This document shows positions 25,443-33,342 of a DNA stretch of 64,000 nt, one piece after another. The notes under the pieces are model-generated. The model saw only the letters and a list, made by a program, of their open reading frames with translations. It did not search any database and was not told the DNA's origin. Origin of the DNA: CAILHX01 sp046155285 (GTDB lineage Bacteria; Pseudomonadota; Gammaproteobacteria; Burkholderiales; Methylophilaceae); the NCBI GenBank assembly GCA_046155285.1, contig JBJXEA010000014.1, forward strand, positions 1 to 64,000, given 5' to 3'. The position numbers and the translations under genes were made by a program. Numbering within the stretch: position 1 is the first letter of the stretch; every line of letters begins with the position of its first letter.

Positions 25443-25814
25443 TCAATCATATTTAATATACTTAAACCGCTGGTCCTCATTCGGCGTGCCTTCCAACGCA
25501 CCGCCCTCTTTGGCGGGCTGCCAGCCGATGACTTCTTCCATTTTCTTGGCCAATTCAAAATCTTTATCGGTGATGCCTTTGGCGCTGTGGGTCACCAACT
25601 TCACCTCAACAAAAGCGTAGGAAACCGCCAAGTCGGGATGATGCCAGGCGGCTTCTGCCAAGTGACCAATGGTGTTGACCACCATCAGCGTGGCTTTCCA
25701 GCCGCCGGTCTTGTATTTGCGGCGTATCCAGTCATTTTCATATACCCAATGCGGCAGTTCGGCAGTAAGTTTGCTGTTGATTTCGGCTTCGTCGTAAACC
25801 TTCTCTTGTTTCAT
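25443..25814 (-). CDS. Pterin-4a-carbinolamine dehydratase-like protein
   Basis: 123 residues of the PCD/DCoH fold. The dehydratase signature is present as AEAAWHHPDLAVSYAFVEVK, with the two His residues, and the preceding HWVYENDWIRRKYKTGGW. In aromatic amino acid metabolism the enzyme recycles oxidised pterin; homologues inside methanopterin clusters of methylotrophs probably act on a pterin intermediate instead. No phenylalanine hydroxylase is nearby, and the gene overlaps the mfnE-like gene by ATGA, so the C1-carrier context is favoured. It is longer than standard PCD (about 100) owing to a C-terminal tail. Confidence 0.85.
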   Translation of the reverse strand: MKQEKVYDEAEINSKLTAELPHWVYENDWIRRKYKTGGWKATLMVVNTIGHLAEAAWHHPDLAVSYAFVEVKLVTHSAKGITDKDFELAKKMEEVIGWQPAKEGGALEGTPNEDQRFKYIKYD

Positions 25815-26407
25815 GTCATACGCTCCTCATCACCTTTAAGAATGGCAGAAAACTGTTTCAGGTCGCCTTTTCCTAAGCAAATAATAGGGCAATTGACGCG
25901 CTTAGCAAACTCAGGGAAAGCCTCGTCCACCAAACCTTGTGCGGCTAATTGCTGCGATGTCAGGCGGGAAAGTTTTTCCACCGGTTTCACCAAAATCAGA
26001 TGCTTGGCATTAAGCCGTGTCGACAACCAGGCGGCCAGACTATCCGAGGTCACATCCCAGTTTTTTGGAATATGCTCGTCCGCTAGCACCATGCGACTTG
26101 GCAGCCAAATGATGCCCTTATGCTGCCAGCTACGCTCGGCAATTTCCAGTTCGTGCTTGGCCGTGACCAAACCAGGCTCCATCGCCGCCAAGGTCAAGCC
26201 GTATTGGTCCATCGCCAGCAGCGCCAGATGGTGTGCGGTAGCATCGTCAAAACCGGCGGTTTTTTGTACTTGGCGCACAGCATCGGCATATGCGCCACCA
26301 CCGGGCACGATGACTACATGGCCGTCGCTATTGCTGGCGATGGTGGAGAGCCACAACGCTAACTCTGGTGAGCCTAATAAGCTACCGCCTAGTTTTACAA
26401 CTATCAC
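25811..26407 (-). CDS. mfnE: MfnE-like amino-acid-kinase family enzyme (methylofuran synthesis)
   Basis: 198 residues of the aspartate/uridylate kinase fold: MIVVKLGGSLLGSPELA at the start, IVPGGGAYADAVRQVQ, then WDVTSDSLAAWLSTRL and the Lys-rich LILVKPVEKL. The short length and neighbours match MfnE, which phosphorylates aminomethylfuran-methyl phosphate to the diphosphate in methanofuran synthesis. Bacteria with this pathway make methylofuran, a related cofactor of formyltransferase/hydrolase. Overlaps by 4 nt both the PCD-like gene and pabB. The assignment rests on context as well as sequence. Confidence 0.75.
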   Translation of the reverse strand: MIVVKLGGSLLGSPELALWLSTIASNSDGHVVIVPGGGAYADAVRQVQKTAGFDDATAHHLALLAMDQYGLTLAAMEPGLVTAKHELEIAERSWQHKGIIWLPSRMVLADEHIPKNWDVTSDSLAAWLSTRLNAKHLILVKPVEKLSRLTSQQLAAQGLVDEAFPEFAKRVNCPIICLGKGDLKQFSAILKGDEERMT

Positions 26408-27780
26408 GAAAATCTCCTGACTAAATCCAACATCACAGAGGCCTTATCCCAAGTTTCACGATACTCTTTGTAGCCTTCAGAATCCGCCACGATGCCGCCT
26501 CCGGCATAGAAACTCATCTGCCCATCCGCCACCACGGCGGTGCGGATGGCGATGTTGGTGTCCATATTGCCGTCAAAACCAATGTAGCCAATAGCGCCAC
26601 AATACACCCCACGCCTGTGCGGTTCTAGCTCTTCTATGATTTGCATCGCCCGCAGCTTGGGCGCACCGGTGATGGAGCCACCAGGGAAGCATCCTTGCAG
26701 CAAGTGTGTGGCAGTGTGGCCGGGGGCAAGTTCCCCAGTAACCGTGCTGACCAGATGATGCACGTTGGCAAAACTTTCAAGCTCGAACAAACGCTCCGCC
26801 TTGACGCTACCGGGCAGACAATTTTTGCCGATGTCATTACGCAGCAAGTCCACAATCATCAGGTTTTCGGCACGGTCTTTCAGGCTGGCTTTGAGGTCTT
26901 CAATGTAAGCTAAGTCTTGCGCTGCATCAACGCCACGCGGGCGCGTGCCTTTGATGGGCTGAGCTTGCACCTGCCTGTGCTGCACTTGCAAAAAACGCTC
27001 TGGCGAGTTGGATAAAATCAGCGCTTCAGGAAAATTAAGATAAGCCGAGAACGGCGCTGGGCTTGCCTCACGCAAGGATTGATAGGCCGCCCAAATGTCA
27101 CCCTCCACTGTTGCCGAAAAACGCTGCGCCAAATTCACCTGATAACAATCACCTTCAACGATATAGCGCTGTATGCGCTGAAACGCTTGCTGATATTGGC
27201 TCTCTGACATATTAGAGACTACAGAAGAGGTCACACTAAAGGGGCTTGAAGTGCGTTTTGAAGGATGTGTAAATAAATCCACCAACTCTGGCCAATGCTC
27301 ATGCGTCAACGGCGCACGGCCATAGCTCGCCAAAAATGTACGCTGCGCTTCATGATCCACTATCAACGCCCAGTCGTAGATGCCGACTTGCATGTCCGGA
27401 AGCGCATCGGTACTTTGCGCCAGACTGGGGAGTTTTTCCAAACGTCGCGCCAAGTCGTAACCAAAATAGCCCATAGCGCCACCCATGAACGGCAGAGCTT
27501 CAATAGAAAGCTGGTCGTCGCGTTTTTGTTGTCTGCCTAGATAATCGCGCACTAGATCAAACGGGTTTTGCCGCGAGATTTCACTGCTGGTGGGAGTCGA
27601 GATTTCGGTCAAATCGCCACGCGTGGTAAGTGTGATGATGGGTTCAGCGACCATGATGTCGTAGCGCCCGCGTGTCGAATACGGCCTGCCGCTGTCCAGC
27701 CACATTGCCCAGGGTTTGTGCGCAATGGCCGCGAACAAGGGCGTGCTGTCGGGCTGGTAAGGAAGCTCGGTTAAAATCAT
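26404..27780 (-). CDS. pabB: Aminodeoxychorismate synthase component I
   Basis: 458 residues of the chorismate-utilising family: N-terminal anthranilate-synthase-like region, then YIVEGDCYQVNLAQRFSA, SNSPERFLQVQHRQVQAQPI with KGTRPRG, DLAYIEDLKASLKDRAENLM with IVDLLRNDIG, and GSITGAPKLRAMQIIEELE. The KGTRPRG and PIKGT region places it with PabB rather than TrpE. It makes aminodeoxychorismate for p-aminobenzoate, which is needed for folate and is also condensed with PRPP to start methanopterin. Start at 27780, overlapping the mfnF-like stop (ATGA). Embedding in the C1 operon suggests dedicated supply for methanopterin. Confidence 0.9.
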   Translation of the reverse strand: MILTELPYQPDSTPLFAAIAHKPWAMWLDSGRPYSTRGRYDIMVAEPIITLTTRGDLTEISTPTSSEISRQNPFDLVRDYLGRQQKRDDQLSIEALPFMGGAMGYFGYDLARRLEKLPSLAQSTDALPDMQVGIYDWALIVDHEAQRTFLASYGRAPLTHEHWPELVDLFTHPSKRTSSPFSVTSSVVSNMSESQYQQAFQRIQRYIVEGDCYQVNLAQRFSATVEGDIWAAYQSLREASPAPFSAYLNFPEALILSNSPERFLQVQHRQVQAQPIKGTRPRGVDAAQDLAYIEDLKASLKDRAENLMIVDLLRNDIGKNCLPGSVKAERLFELESFANVHHLVSTVTGELAPGHTATHLLQGCFPGGSITGAPKLRAMQIIEELEPHRRGVYCGAIGYIGFDGNMDTNIAIRTAVVADGQMSFYAGGGIVADSEGYKEYRETWDKASVMLDLVRRFS

Positions 27781-28757
27781 AACAAGGCTGCCACCGCATA
27801 AGCCGGGGCGCACACGGCAGCAACATCCGCACTGTCTCCCTCAACTAAATCGGCAAAATCCACGTAAGCGATTTTCAAGCGCTGTGCCATTTCGCGCACC
27901 AGAAAGCGCCCCACACCCGCACCAATTAAGGTTTTGGGCGCTTGAGCTTTAACGACTGCCAACAAATCCTGCAACTGCGTATTAGCAATAAAATGCGCCA
28001 AAGCCTGCCAAGCCAGCATGGGTACTGTCTCCACGTCACGCCCCAACATCCGCGCCAAGCGGCGGGCAGATTCGAGTTGCGATTTACCTTGGCCATCGGC
28101 GGTTTCCGCCAAGTCATACTTTGCTGCTAGCTTTCCAGTCAAACGATATACGTCCGCCATGGTCGCAAAATGTTCCGCCGCCACGCGCTGCATCTGCCCA
28201 TTGAACGGCAAACGCTGCACCACTGCCATCACTGGAGTCCGCACTACGCCGGTATAGATCAAGGTATCGCTGGTCAGTCGTTCTGCGTCGCTAAAACCCT
28301 GTGGCTTGGGCTGCCCGTTCTTTAACTCCACGACGTCAGTCGTAGTGCTGCCCACGTCCACAAACACGCCGTCTTTACATTTATCAGCCACAAACTGCGC
28401 ACTTGCCAGCCAGTTGGCGGAGGCGATTTTATGCGTATTGGCTTCAACTTCCTGCGGCGCGATGAAACCGGACGAACCGTAAAACTTGAGGTTTTTTCCA
28501 GCTAACAATTTCTGCATAGCCTGGCTAATCTGCATCACGCCTTGATGGCGATTTGGGAAAATGTCGGCTAATTCTCCGGTCATGGTAATGGCATGCTGAT
28601 TTGTGTCGCCCAAGAGGATAAGCGCCTCGGCAACCGCTTGCTCCAAATGCTGCAAACCCTTCCACAGCGGGCAGGCGAGCTGCAGCACTTTGCAGCAGAC
28701 TTTATCCAGCCGTACTGCTTTGAGATGTGCGCCGCCTATGTCCCAACCAGTGATCAT
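27777..28757 (-). CDS. mfnF: MfnF-like hydantoinase/oxoprolinase-family protein
   Basis: 326 residues with an ASKHA-type beginning MITGWDIGGAHLKAVRLDKV and DVGSTTTDVVELKNGQP in the middle, the signature of the small hydantoinase-A-like proteins in methanopterin/methanofuran clusters. In Methanocaldococcus the homologue MfnF joins the furan diphosphate (from MfnE) to gamma-glutamyltyramine. The methylofuran equivalent is inferred here. It is upstream of and overlapping pabB, and preceded by the 24-bp hairpin at 28774-28833. Confidence 0.8.
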   Translation of the reverse strand: MITGWDIGGAHLKAVRLDKVCCKVLQLACPLWKGLQHLEQAVAEALILLGDTNQHAITMTGELADIFPNRHQGVMQISQAMQKLLAGKNLKFYGSSGFIAPQEVEANTHKIASANWLASAQFVADKCKDGVFVDVGSTTTDVVELKNGQPKPQGFSDAERLTSDTLIYTGVVRTPVMAVVQRLPFNGQMQRVAAEHFATMADVYRLTGKLAAKYDLAETADGQGKSQLESARRLARMLGRDVETVPMLAWQALAHFIANTQLQDLLAVVKAQAPKTLIGAGVGRFLVREMAQRLKIAYVDFADLVEGDSADVAAVCAPAYAVAALL

Positions 28758-28773
28758 TTTAAGCTGCCATCCA

Positions 28774-28833
28774 GTAGCGCAGGCGACCTCGCCTGCATTA
28801 GTCTCTGCATGCAGGCGAGGTCGCCTGCGCTAC
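28774..28833. repeat. Perfect 24-bp inverted repeat with 12-nt loop
   Basis: gtagcgcaggcgacctcgcc.. (28774-28797) and its exact reverse complement at 28810-28833. The arms are GC-rich and contain the REP-like core cgcaggcgacctcgcctgcg. On the minus strand the hairpin lies between the mfnD-like gene and mfnF, and the TAG stop of mfnD (28830-28832) is inside its first arm. It may stabilise or attenuate the transcript between the two genes. Confidence 0.85.
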
Positions 28834-29780
28834 ACATTTACTTCCACCACATTGCGCTGCATTTTCATCCGTTCCGCCATGATGCCATTATAGAGTACGT
28901 CCAGCACCAATCTGGCTGGATTCAGCCCGGTGGCTTGTCGCAAACCGACATACGATGTCGTCAGTCGTGGGTTGATCTCCAGCACGGTGATACAGTCACC
29001 ATCTACCATCACATCCACTCCGACATAGCCGGCCAACTGCGGCAGTGCTTTGGCTACTTGCTGAGCAACGACATCAAAGGCATTCCAATGCTCGACCATG
29101 CCATTGATGACACTACCGCGATAGTAAATAAAGCCATCTTTGTCGCGTTCTATCAACTGCCGATTGCAACTCAACAGGTAGGCCACACCTTCACGGCACA
29201 GCATGGAGATACTGGCAGGTTCGCCATTTAGCCAAGGTTGCACGATGTCATTGGGGCGAGTTTGCAGCCAAGTCTGCATCTTATAAAAATCATCAAAATA
29301 GCGCGTATCGCCGCAGCCCGCGCCGTCATCAGGCTTGGCGACATAAGCTGCAAAATCATTGGGCGCATCAAGCACCCAATAGGTAGGAATAGCGTTGAGA
29401 TGCTGCGCCGTAGCGTGTTTGCTGGCTGCGATGTGGATAGCTTGCGGTGCGCTGCCTATGAGTTTGTGTGGCGGCACCATGCGACTTAGCTTCTCCAACA
29501 CGCCGTCAGTTTCCGGCGCGATAGGCCATACCCAATCGGCTTGGTCTATGGCGCTTTGCCAAATCGGCCACGGATCACTTGAAACTTGAATAATGTTGAT
29601 GTTGAGTGGCGACAAGCGTGCATCGCGCGTGGTGCTGAGGTGCAGATTAGGAATCTCCGCCAAATCCGCCAGCAGCGCCTTCAGCATCAACTCGCCCTCG
29701 GCGGCGAGCGAATCCGGCAGCGGCGCATTGTATAATCCGCCGCCAGTGATAAATTCCAACACCAATAAGTTTTGTGTCAT
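28830..29780 (-). CDS. mfnD: MfnD-like ATP-grasp ligase
   Basis: 316 residues of the ATP-grasp superfamily: first strand MTQNLLVLEFITGGGL, ATP-lid region YVAKPDDGAGCGDTRYFDD and metal-binding C-terminal VGVDVMVDGDCITVLEINPR then LTTSYVGLRQATG. This pattern and the neighbours match MfnD, the ligase that adds L-glutamate to tyramine in methanofuran; bacterial methylofuran contains tyrosine instead, so the acceptor may be different. The start at 29780 is forced, since the first beta strand is needed; a Met three codons earlier is also possible. Its first codons overlap the start of the opposite HisA-like gene. Confidence 0.78.
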   Translation of the reverse strand: MTQNLLVLEFITGGGLYNAPLPDSLAAEGELMLKALLADLAEIPNLHLSTTRDARLSPLNINIIQVSSDPWPIWQSAIDQADWVWPIAPETDGVLEKLSRMVPPHKLIGSAPQAIHIAASKHATAQHLNAIPTYWVLDAPNDFAAYVAKPDDGAGCGDTRYFDDFYKMQTWLQTRPNDIVQPWLNGEPASISMLCREGVAYLLSCNRQLIERDKDGFIYYRGSVINGMVEHWNAFDVVAQQVAKALPQLAGYVGVDVMVDGDCITVLEINPRLTTSYVGLRQATGLNPARLVLDVLYNGIMAERMKMQRNVVEVNV

Positions 29781-30471
29781 TCCGGTCATAGATTTGATGG
29801 GCGGCGTGGTGGTGCGTGCTGAACACGGCGAACGACAGCATTATCGGCCAATCATTTCAACACTGTGCAGCTCTTCCGAGCCGCTTGCAATCATGCAGGC
29901 GCTGTTGCGATTATATCCCTTTGACACCTTCTACATCGCCGACTTGGACGCGATTATGGGCGTGGGCGACAACATGCAAGCGGTGCTTCAGTGTCAACAA
30001 CACTTTCCACAAATCAACTTTTGGGTAGACGCGGGAGTGAAGCAAGCAAACCAACTGCAAGCGCTAAAAAAATCGGGCTTAACAGGCGTAATTGGTAGCG
30101 AAAACATGGCTGACTTCAAGCAATATCAAGCGTTGCAAGTCATAAAAAATAAGGCCGTGCTGTCTTTAGACTTTAACAAAGCAGGATTTATGGGTAACAG
30201 CGCCCTATTAGAACAAGTCGAAGAGTGGCCAGATCAACTGATTGCCATGACCTTAGCCCAAGTGGGAAGCTACGCTGGGTTGGATATAGAACAACTGGAA
30301 AAATTAAAAAGCCGCGCCGGAGCAAGACAGCTATACGCTGCTGGAGGCACACGCAACATCGAAGACTTGAAGCTTCTCGCCAGCAAGAAGCTTGCTGGCG
30401 CACTGGTAGCAAGTGCGCTCCACGATGGGCATATCACCCAGGTGGAGCTTGCTGATTTTCAGACTACTTAG
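29746..30471 (+). CDS. HisA/HisF-related TIM-barrel protein of the C1 cluster
   Basis: About 241 residues related to HisA: first strand VIPVIDLMGGVVVRAEHGER, INFWVDAGVKQANQLQAL, the second phosphate-side block LYAAGGTRNIEDLKLLASKK, then GALVASALHDGHI. It is not a histidine enzyme by context; a HisA/F-related family occurs in methanogens and in bacteria with methanopterin-dependent C1 transfer, function not firmly established. No ATG gives a complete barrel: the likely start is the GTG at 29746, which overlaps the divergent mfnD start by 35 nt. Its 3' end overlaps the convergent fae gene by 8 nt. It is the only plus-strand gene of the cluster. Confidence 0.8.
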   Translation: MINSNTNKFCVIPVIDLMGGVVVRAEHGERQHYRPIISTLCSSSEPLAIMQALLRLYPFDTFYIADLDAIMGVGDNMQAVLQCQQHFPQINFWVDAGVKQANQLQALKKSGLTGVIGSENMADFKQYQALQVIKNKAVLSLDFNKAGFMGNSALLEQVEEWPDQLIAMTLAQVGSYAGLDIEQLEKLKSRAGARQLYAAGGTRNIEDLKLLASKKLAGALVASALHDGHITQVELADFQTT

Positions 30472-31000
30472 CTGCGAATGGATGTGAGGAAGTCTTGTAA
30501 GCTTTCACCACATCAGCCGCCTTAGGCTCACGCGCCACAGCGCTCTTGATTGCCTGTTTGGTGGCTTGATAGTTCCAATCCTGAATGCGCTCGTCAATGT
30601 CGGCCTTGTGGTCAATAAACACGCCCACGCAAATGAACACGTCATCAGCTTCTTCGATAGGTATCGTGCCATCAGCGACGCAATCCATCACCGCCATGGC
30701 CACGCCACGTTGCGCTGGACCGAACATTTGCACGGCTTGACGACCATTTTTGATGGTCACTTTATTGAACATCACGGTGGCAGGTTTCGCCATCATATTA
30801 GGCGCAACCACCGCCAGCAAGCCATTCACGCCTTCTTTTTGATCAGTCAGAGTACGGCAAAAAGCGTCTTCCGCAGCAGAGCCGCGCGGCCCCATCAGCA
30901 AATCAATATGCGCCACATTCAGCAAATCCAAACCACTGCCATCGGGGCGATTATCTATTACCAGCGCTTCGCCCACTAATACACGATCAATCACGGCCAT
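30464..31000 (-). CDS. fae: Formaldehyde-activating enzyme
   Basis: Catalyses condensation of formaldehyde with tetrahydromethanopterin to methylene-H4MPT. 178 residues, usual length. Very typical blocks: LNVAHIDLLMGPRGSAAEDA near residue 26 (with the catalytic His), FCRTLTDQKEGVNGLLAVVA, NMMAKPATVMFNKVTIKN, GPAQRGVAMAVMDCVADG and FICVGVFIDHKADID. This is the strongest single marker that the organism uses the H4MPT pathway of formaldehyde oxidation or detoxification. Ribosome binding site agaggaaa. Downstream on the same strand as the globin-like, CitG-like and MptN-like genes. Confidence 0.97.
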   Translation of the reverse strand: MAVIDRVLVGEALVIDNRPDGSGLDLLNVAHIDLLMGPRGSAAEDAFCRTLTDQKEGVNGLLAVVAPNMMAKPATVMFNKVTIKNGRQAVQMFGPAQRGVAMAVMDCVADGTIPIEEADDVFICVGVFIDHKADIDERIQDWNYQATKQAIKSAVAREPKAADVVKAYKTSSHPFAAK

Positions 31001-31069
31001 TTTATTTTCCTCTTTTAGTCACTGCGTCAAATAACGCAAATTTAGTTAAACACTTACAAAAAAACATTA

Positions 31070-31525
31070 CTAATTGCTAATGTTTCTACGTGCGCCTTCA
31101 ATCGCTTGCGTAATTTCACCCACCAAATCAGGAGCCACTTTTTGCGCGGTCAGTACCGTTTTTACCAATTCCAGCATCGCATCAAAATGCGCATGGGTCA
31201 CGCCTAACTCTGTCAATTTGGAAGTAATCCGCATTTCTGTTCTTTTGTCATTGGGTTTACCAAGCAACACAGAGACGAACTCTACCTCTTGATCAAATTG
31301 CGTGACCTTGCCAGTCAAAAACTGCTTAATGCGCGCGTCAGTAGTCCCTTTTTCATTAAACTGGCTCACCGCAGCGGCCACTGCAGCCTCTCCACCTATC
31401 CTGCTAAACAAGCTAGCATTCGGCACAAATCCGCTTGCAACTTTGACATGACGCTGCTTAGAAGCATTGGTCATACCCCCATACACATTTTGTTTCTTCG
31501 CCCCACCTCTTCGTTCTTGAGCCAT
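31070..31525 (-). CDS. Truncated-globin-like protein lacking the heme-ligand histidine
   Basis: 151 residues from the ATG at 31525 (ribosome binding site ggagg). After about 40 basic, flexible residues comes a group-1 truncated-globin-like domain: LFSRIGGEAAVAAAVSQFNE (A/B helices), ARIKQFLTG, FDQEVEFVSVLLGKP (E helix) and LGVTHAHFDAMLELV (F-G region). Aligned by eye to mycobacterial HbN, the proximal His F8 position falls on Leu or Lys in RITSKLTELGVT and Tyr B10 is Asn, so heme binding in the usual way looks impossible. Function unknown; it sits 69 nt upstream of fae and on the same strand, between fae and the CitG-like gene. Confidence 0.75.
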   Translation of the reverse strand: MAQERRGGAKKQNVYGGMTNASKQRHVKVASGFVPNASLFSRIGGEAAVAAAVSQFNEKGTTDARIKQFLTGKVTQFDQEVEFVSVLLGKPNDKRTEMRITSKLTELGVTHAHFDAMLELVKTVLTAQKVAPDLVGEITQAIEGARRNISN

Positions 31526-31628
31526 TCTGCGCCTCCGATTTATTAAAGAATTCTGGTTGCAAATACCCTGTGTTTTTATGACTCGATTAAAGAGTATTAC
31601 AGCAAGCGCGTCAAGCAAAAAATCACGC

Positions 31629-32447
31629 TCAACTCAAGCTTTCCATCAACAGTGTCGCCACGGTTAAATCTGCACTGGTTCCAGGGTTGATTCCCTGATG
31701 TTTTAATGCCTTATCAAAATGCAGCAATTCCCCAAGAATGGTTTTAGGATTATCGCAACCTTGCAAGGCTACACAGTGTTTTTTGGCCTCTATTTGCAAT
31801 TTCTCAGCTTCCGCCCACCCATATTTTCGCACCACATGCGAATCTGGAAATTGCGCTAAATACTCCAAATACAACAAGGTAGTCGCCCACGCTGGGTTTT
31901 GCCAACGACTCAAAACCTGACGATAAAGAGGTACGCCAAACTCCAGCACATCAACGTAATTATTCGCATATTGATAGGCAAGCTTGTCGCGTGGAGCAGC
32001 CTCATGCATGGCTTGCAGCAAGGTACATGGCGGGATACTTTTTACGTCATACCTCGCACTATCACCCAACCCTGCGGGATTGGCCTTGACTATCGCCGCA
32101 AACGCCTCGACTGCGTCATCTTGCGTCAAACCCGCCAACACCTCGGCCAGCGGCTTTTTCTTCACTGCGGATTCAATCAAAGGTGCAGCCAACAGCACGA
32201 TGCCCAAATTGGTATTGCAACCCACCGCCGCCCAAGTGGCATCAATCGCCTGACTAATGCGCTGCCCCACGCTTAATTCCGGTAACGCAATCACGCTGGC
32301 AGCAGCCTTGGCGCTGGCCACAAAGTCTGCCACCACCATGCCGTGTCCATCAGCAAACACATGCACGTTGCCCGGCTTGATGGCTTGCAATTCGGCCATG
32401 CACGCAGCCTCGAATATAGCGGCTATCTCATTCACGCAGAAAATCAT
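31629..32447 (-). CDS. CitG-like (triphosphoribosyl-dephospho-CoA synthase family) protein
   Basis: About 272 residues of the CitG/MdcB family: MAELQAIKPGNVHVFADGHG near the start, VGCNTNLGIVLLAAPLIES and KANPAGLGDSARYDVKS, then a C-terminal block ending NPGTSADLTVATLL. True CitG makes the prosthetic-group precursor of citrate lyase or malonate decarboxylase, neither of which is here; relatives in methanopterin clusters are widespread and their reaction is not firmly assigned. Start is uncertain between the ATG at 32447 and a GTG at 32435, both overlapping the upstream MptN-like gene. Confidence 0.85.
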   Translation of the reverse strand: MIFCVNEIAAIFEAACMAELQAIKPGNVHVFADGHGMVVADFVASAKAAASVIALPELSVGQRISQAIDATWAAVGCNTNLGIVLLAAPLIESAVKKKPLAEVLAGLTQDDAVEAFAAIVKANPAGLGDSARYDVKSIPPCTLLQAMHEAAPRDKLAYQYANNYVDVLEFGVPLYRQVLSRWQNPAWATTLLYLEYLAQFPDSHVVRKYGWAEAEKLQIEAKKHCVALQGCDNPKTILGELLHFDKALKHQGINPGTSADLTVATLLMESLS

Positions 32448-33312
32448 CCACCAAAAGCGCAGCAATATCGACCTCAAGCACCGACTGCAAGCCTTTCCAC
32501 GCGGGAATACTGTTCACCTCCAGCACATAGCATTGCCCATGAATGTCACGAATCACATCCACACCGCAGTAATTAATCTCCATCAACTCGGCAGCACATA
32601 GCGCCAAAGCCGCAATTTCATCGTCATGCGCCAACTCACAACGCCCACCTAGCGCCACATTATTTACCCAACTCGTACCACTGCGCCGCATCACCGCCAC
32701 AACTTGGTTAGCGATAATAAACACGCGATAATCGTGCGAATTACCTTCTCCGCTATCTACGAACGATTGCAGGTAATACACCCCCTCCACATGCTGCTCC
32801 ATCGGCACTGGGAAAGGTTGTTCGCGCTCCAACATGCGCACCCCCAAGCCCTGCGAACCGAATAGCGGCTTGATAACAAGTTTGGATTCGCGCTGCAAGA
32901 TGGTTTTCGCCTGCTGCCGTGATTCACACATCCATGTCGAGGGCGTAGAAACGCCATGCTGATGCAACAAAAAACTGGTCATGGCCTTATCCACTGTGCG
33001 CTCTATGGCACGGCCATCGTTATACACCTTGACCCCAAGCAATTTAAGGGCGTGCAGAATATCCAGCCGCGCGATGACCTGCTGCACCGTACCGCCAGGA
33101 ACACCGCGCACGAATACGGCCTTGGGGAGTTGTATAAAACCGGGAATAACCACGCCTGCTTGGCCTTGGCTCAGGTCAAAGTAGCAGTCTTTGAGGGAGA
33201 TGAAAACGGCTGTAAAGCCACGCGCAGCAAAGGCTGCGCTTAGGCGCTTGCCGTGCCAGCCAGGATCATCGGTAAATACGGGGATGTTCAAATTATTATC
33301 ATTCTGACACAA
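32428..33312 (-). CDS. RimK/MptN-like ATP-grasp ligase
   Basis: 294 residues of the RimK branch of ATP-grasp enzymes. Visible: VDKAMTSFLLHQHGVSTPST, the ATP lid KLVIKPLFGSQGLGVRMLER, and metal-binding YCGVDVIRDIHGQCYVLEVN followed by SIPAWKGLQ. RimK relatives add glutamate to proteins or cofactors; MptN adds glutamate to tetrahydromethanopterin and homologues occur in bacterial H4MPT clusters. Glutamylation of H4MPT or methylofuran is the likely job, inferred from context. Its 3' end overlaps the CitG-like gene. Confidence 0.8.
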   Translation of the reverse strand: MCQNDNNLNIPVFTDDPGWHGKRLSAAFAARGFTAVFISLKDCYFDLSQGQAGVVIPGFIQLPKAVFVRGVPGGTVQQVIARLDILHALKLLGVKVYNDGRAIERTVDKAMTSFLLHQHGVSTPSTWMCESRQQAKTILQRESKLVIKPLFGSQGLGVRMLEREQPFPVPMEQHVEGVYYLQSFVDSGEGNSHDYRVFIIANQVVAVMRRSGTSWVNNVALGGRCELAHDDEIAALALCAAELMEINYCGVDVIRDIHGQCYVLEVNSIPAWKGLQSVLEVDIAALLVDDFLRE

Positions 33313-33342
33313 GCCAGAATATCGCGTGCAATAAGCTACGAA

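Noticed and set aside
25413..26420. 335-codon plus-strand frame opposite the PCD-like and MfnE-like genes
   Set aside because: It is the antisense of two recognisable genes and its translation is low-complexity and family-less.
29593..29745. 292-residue version of the HisA-like protein from the ATG at 29593
   Set aside because: The extra 51 residues are antisense to the MfnD-like gene and add nothing to the TIM barrel.
31526..31618. N-terminal extension of the globin-like protein
   Set aside because: The ATG at 31525 has a strong ribosome binding site; the upstream part is unrelated to the family.
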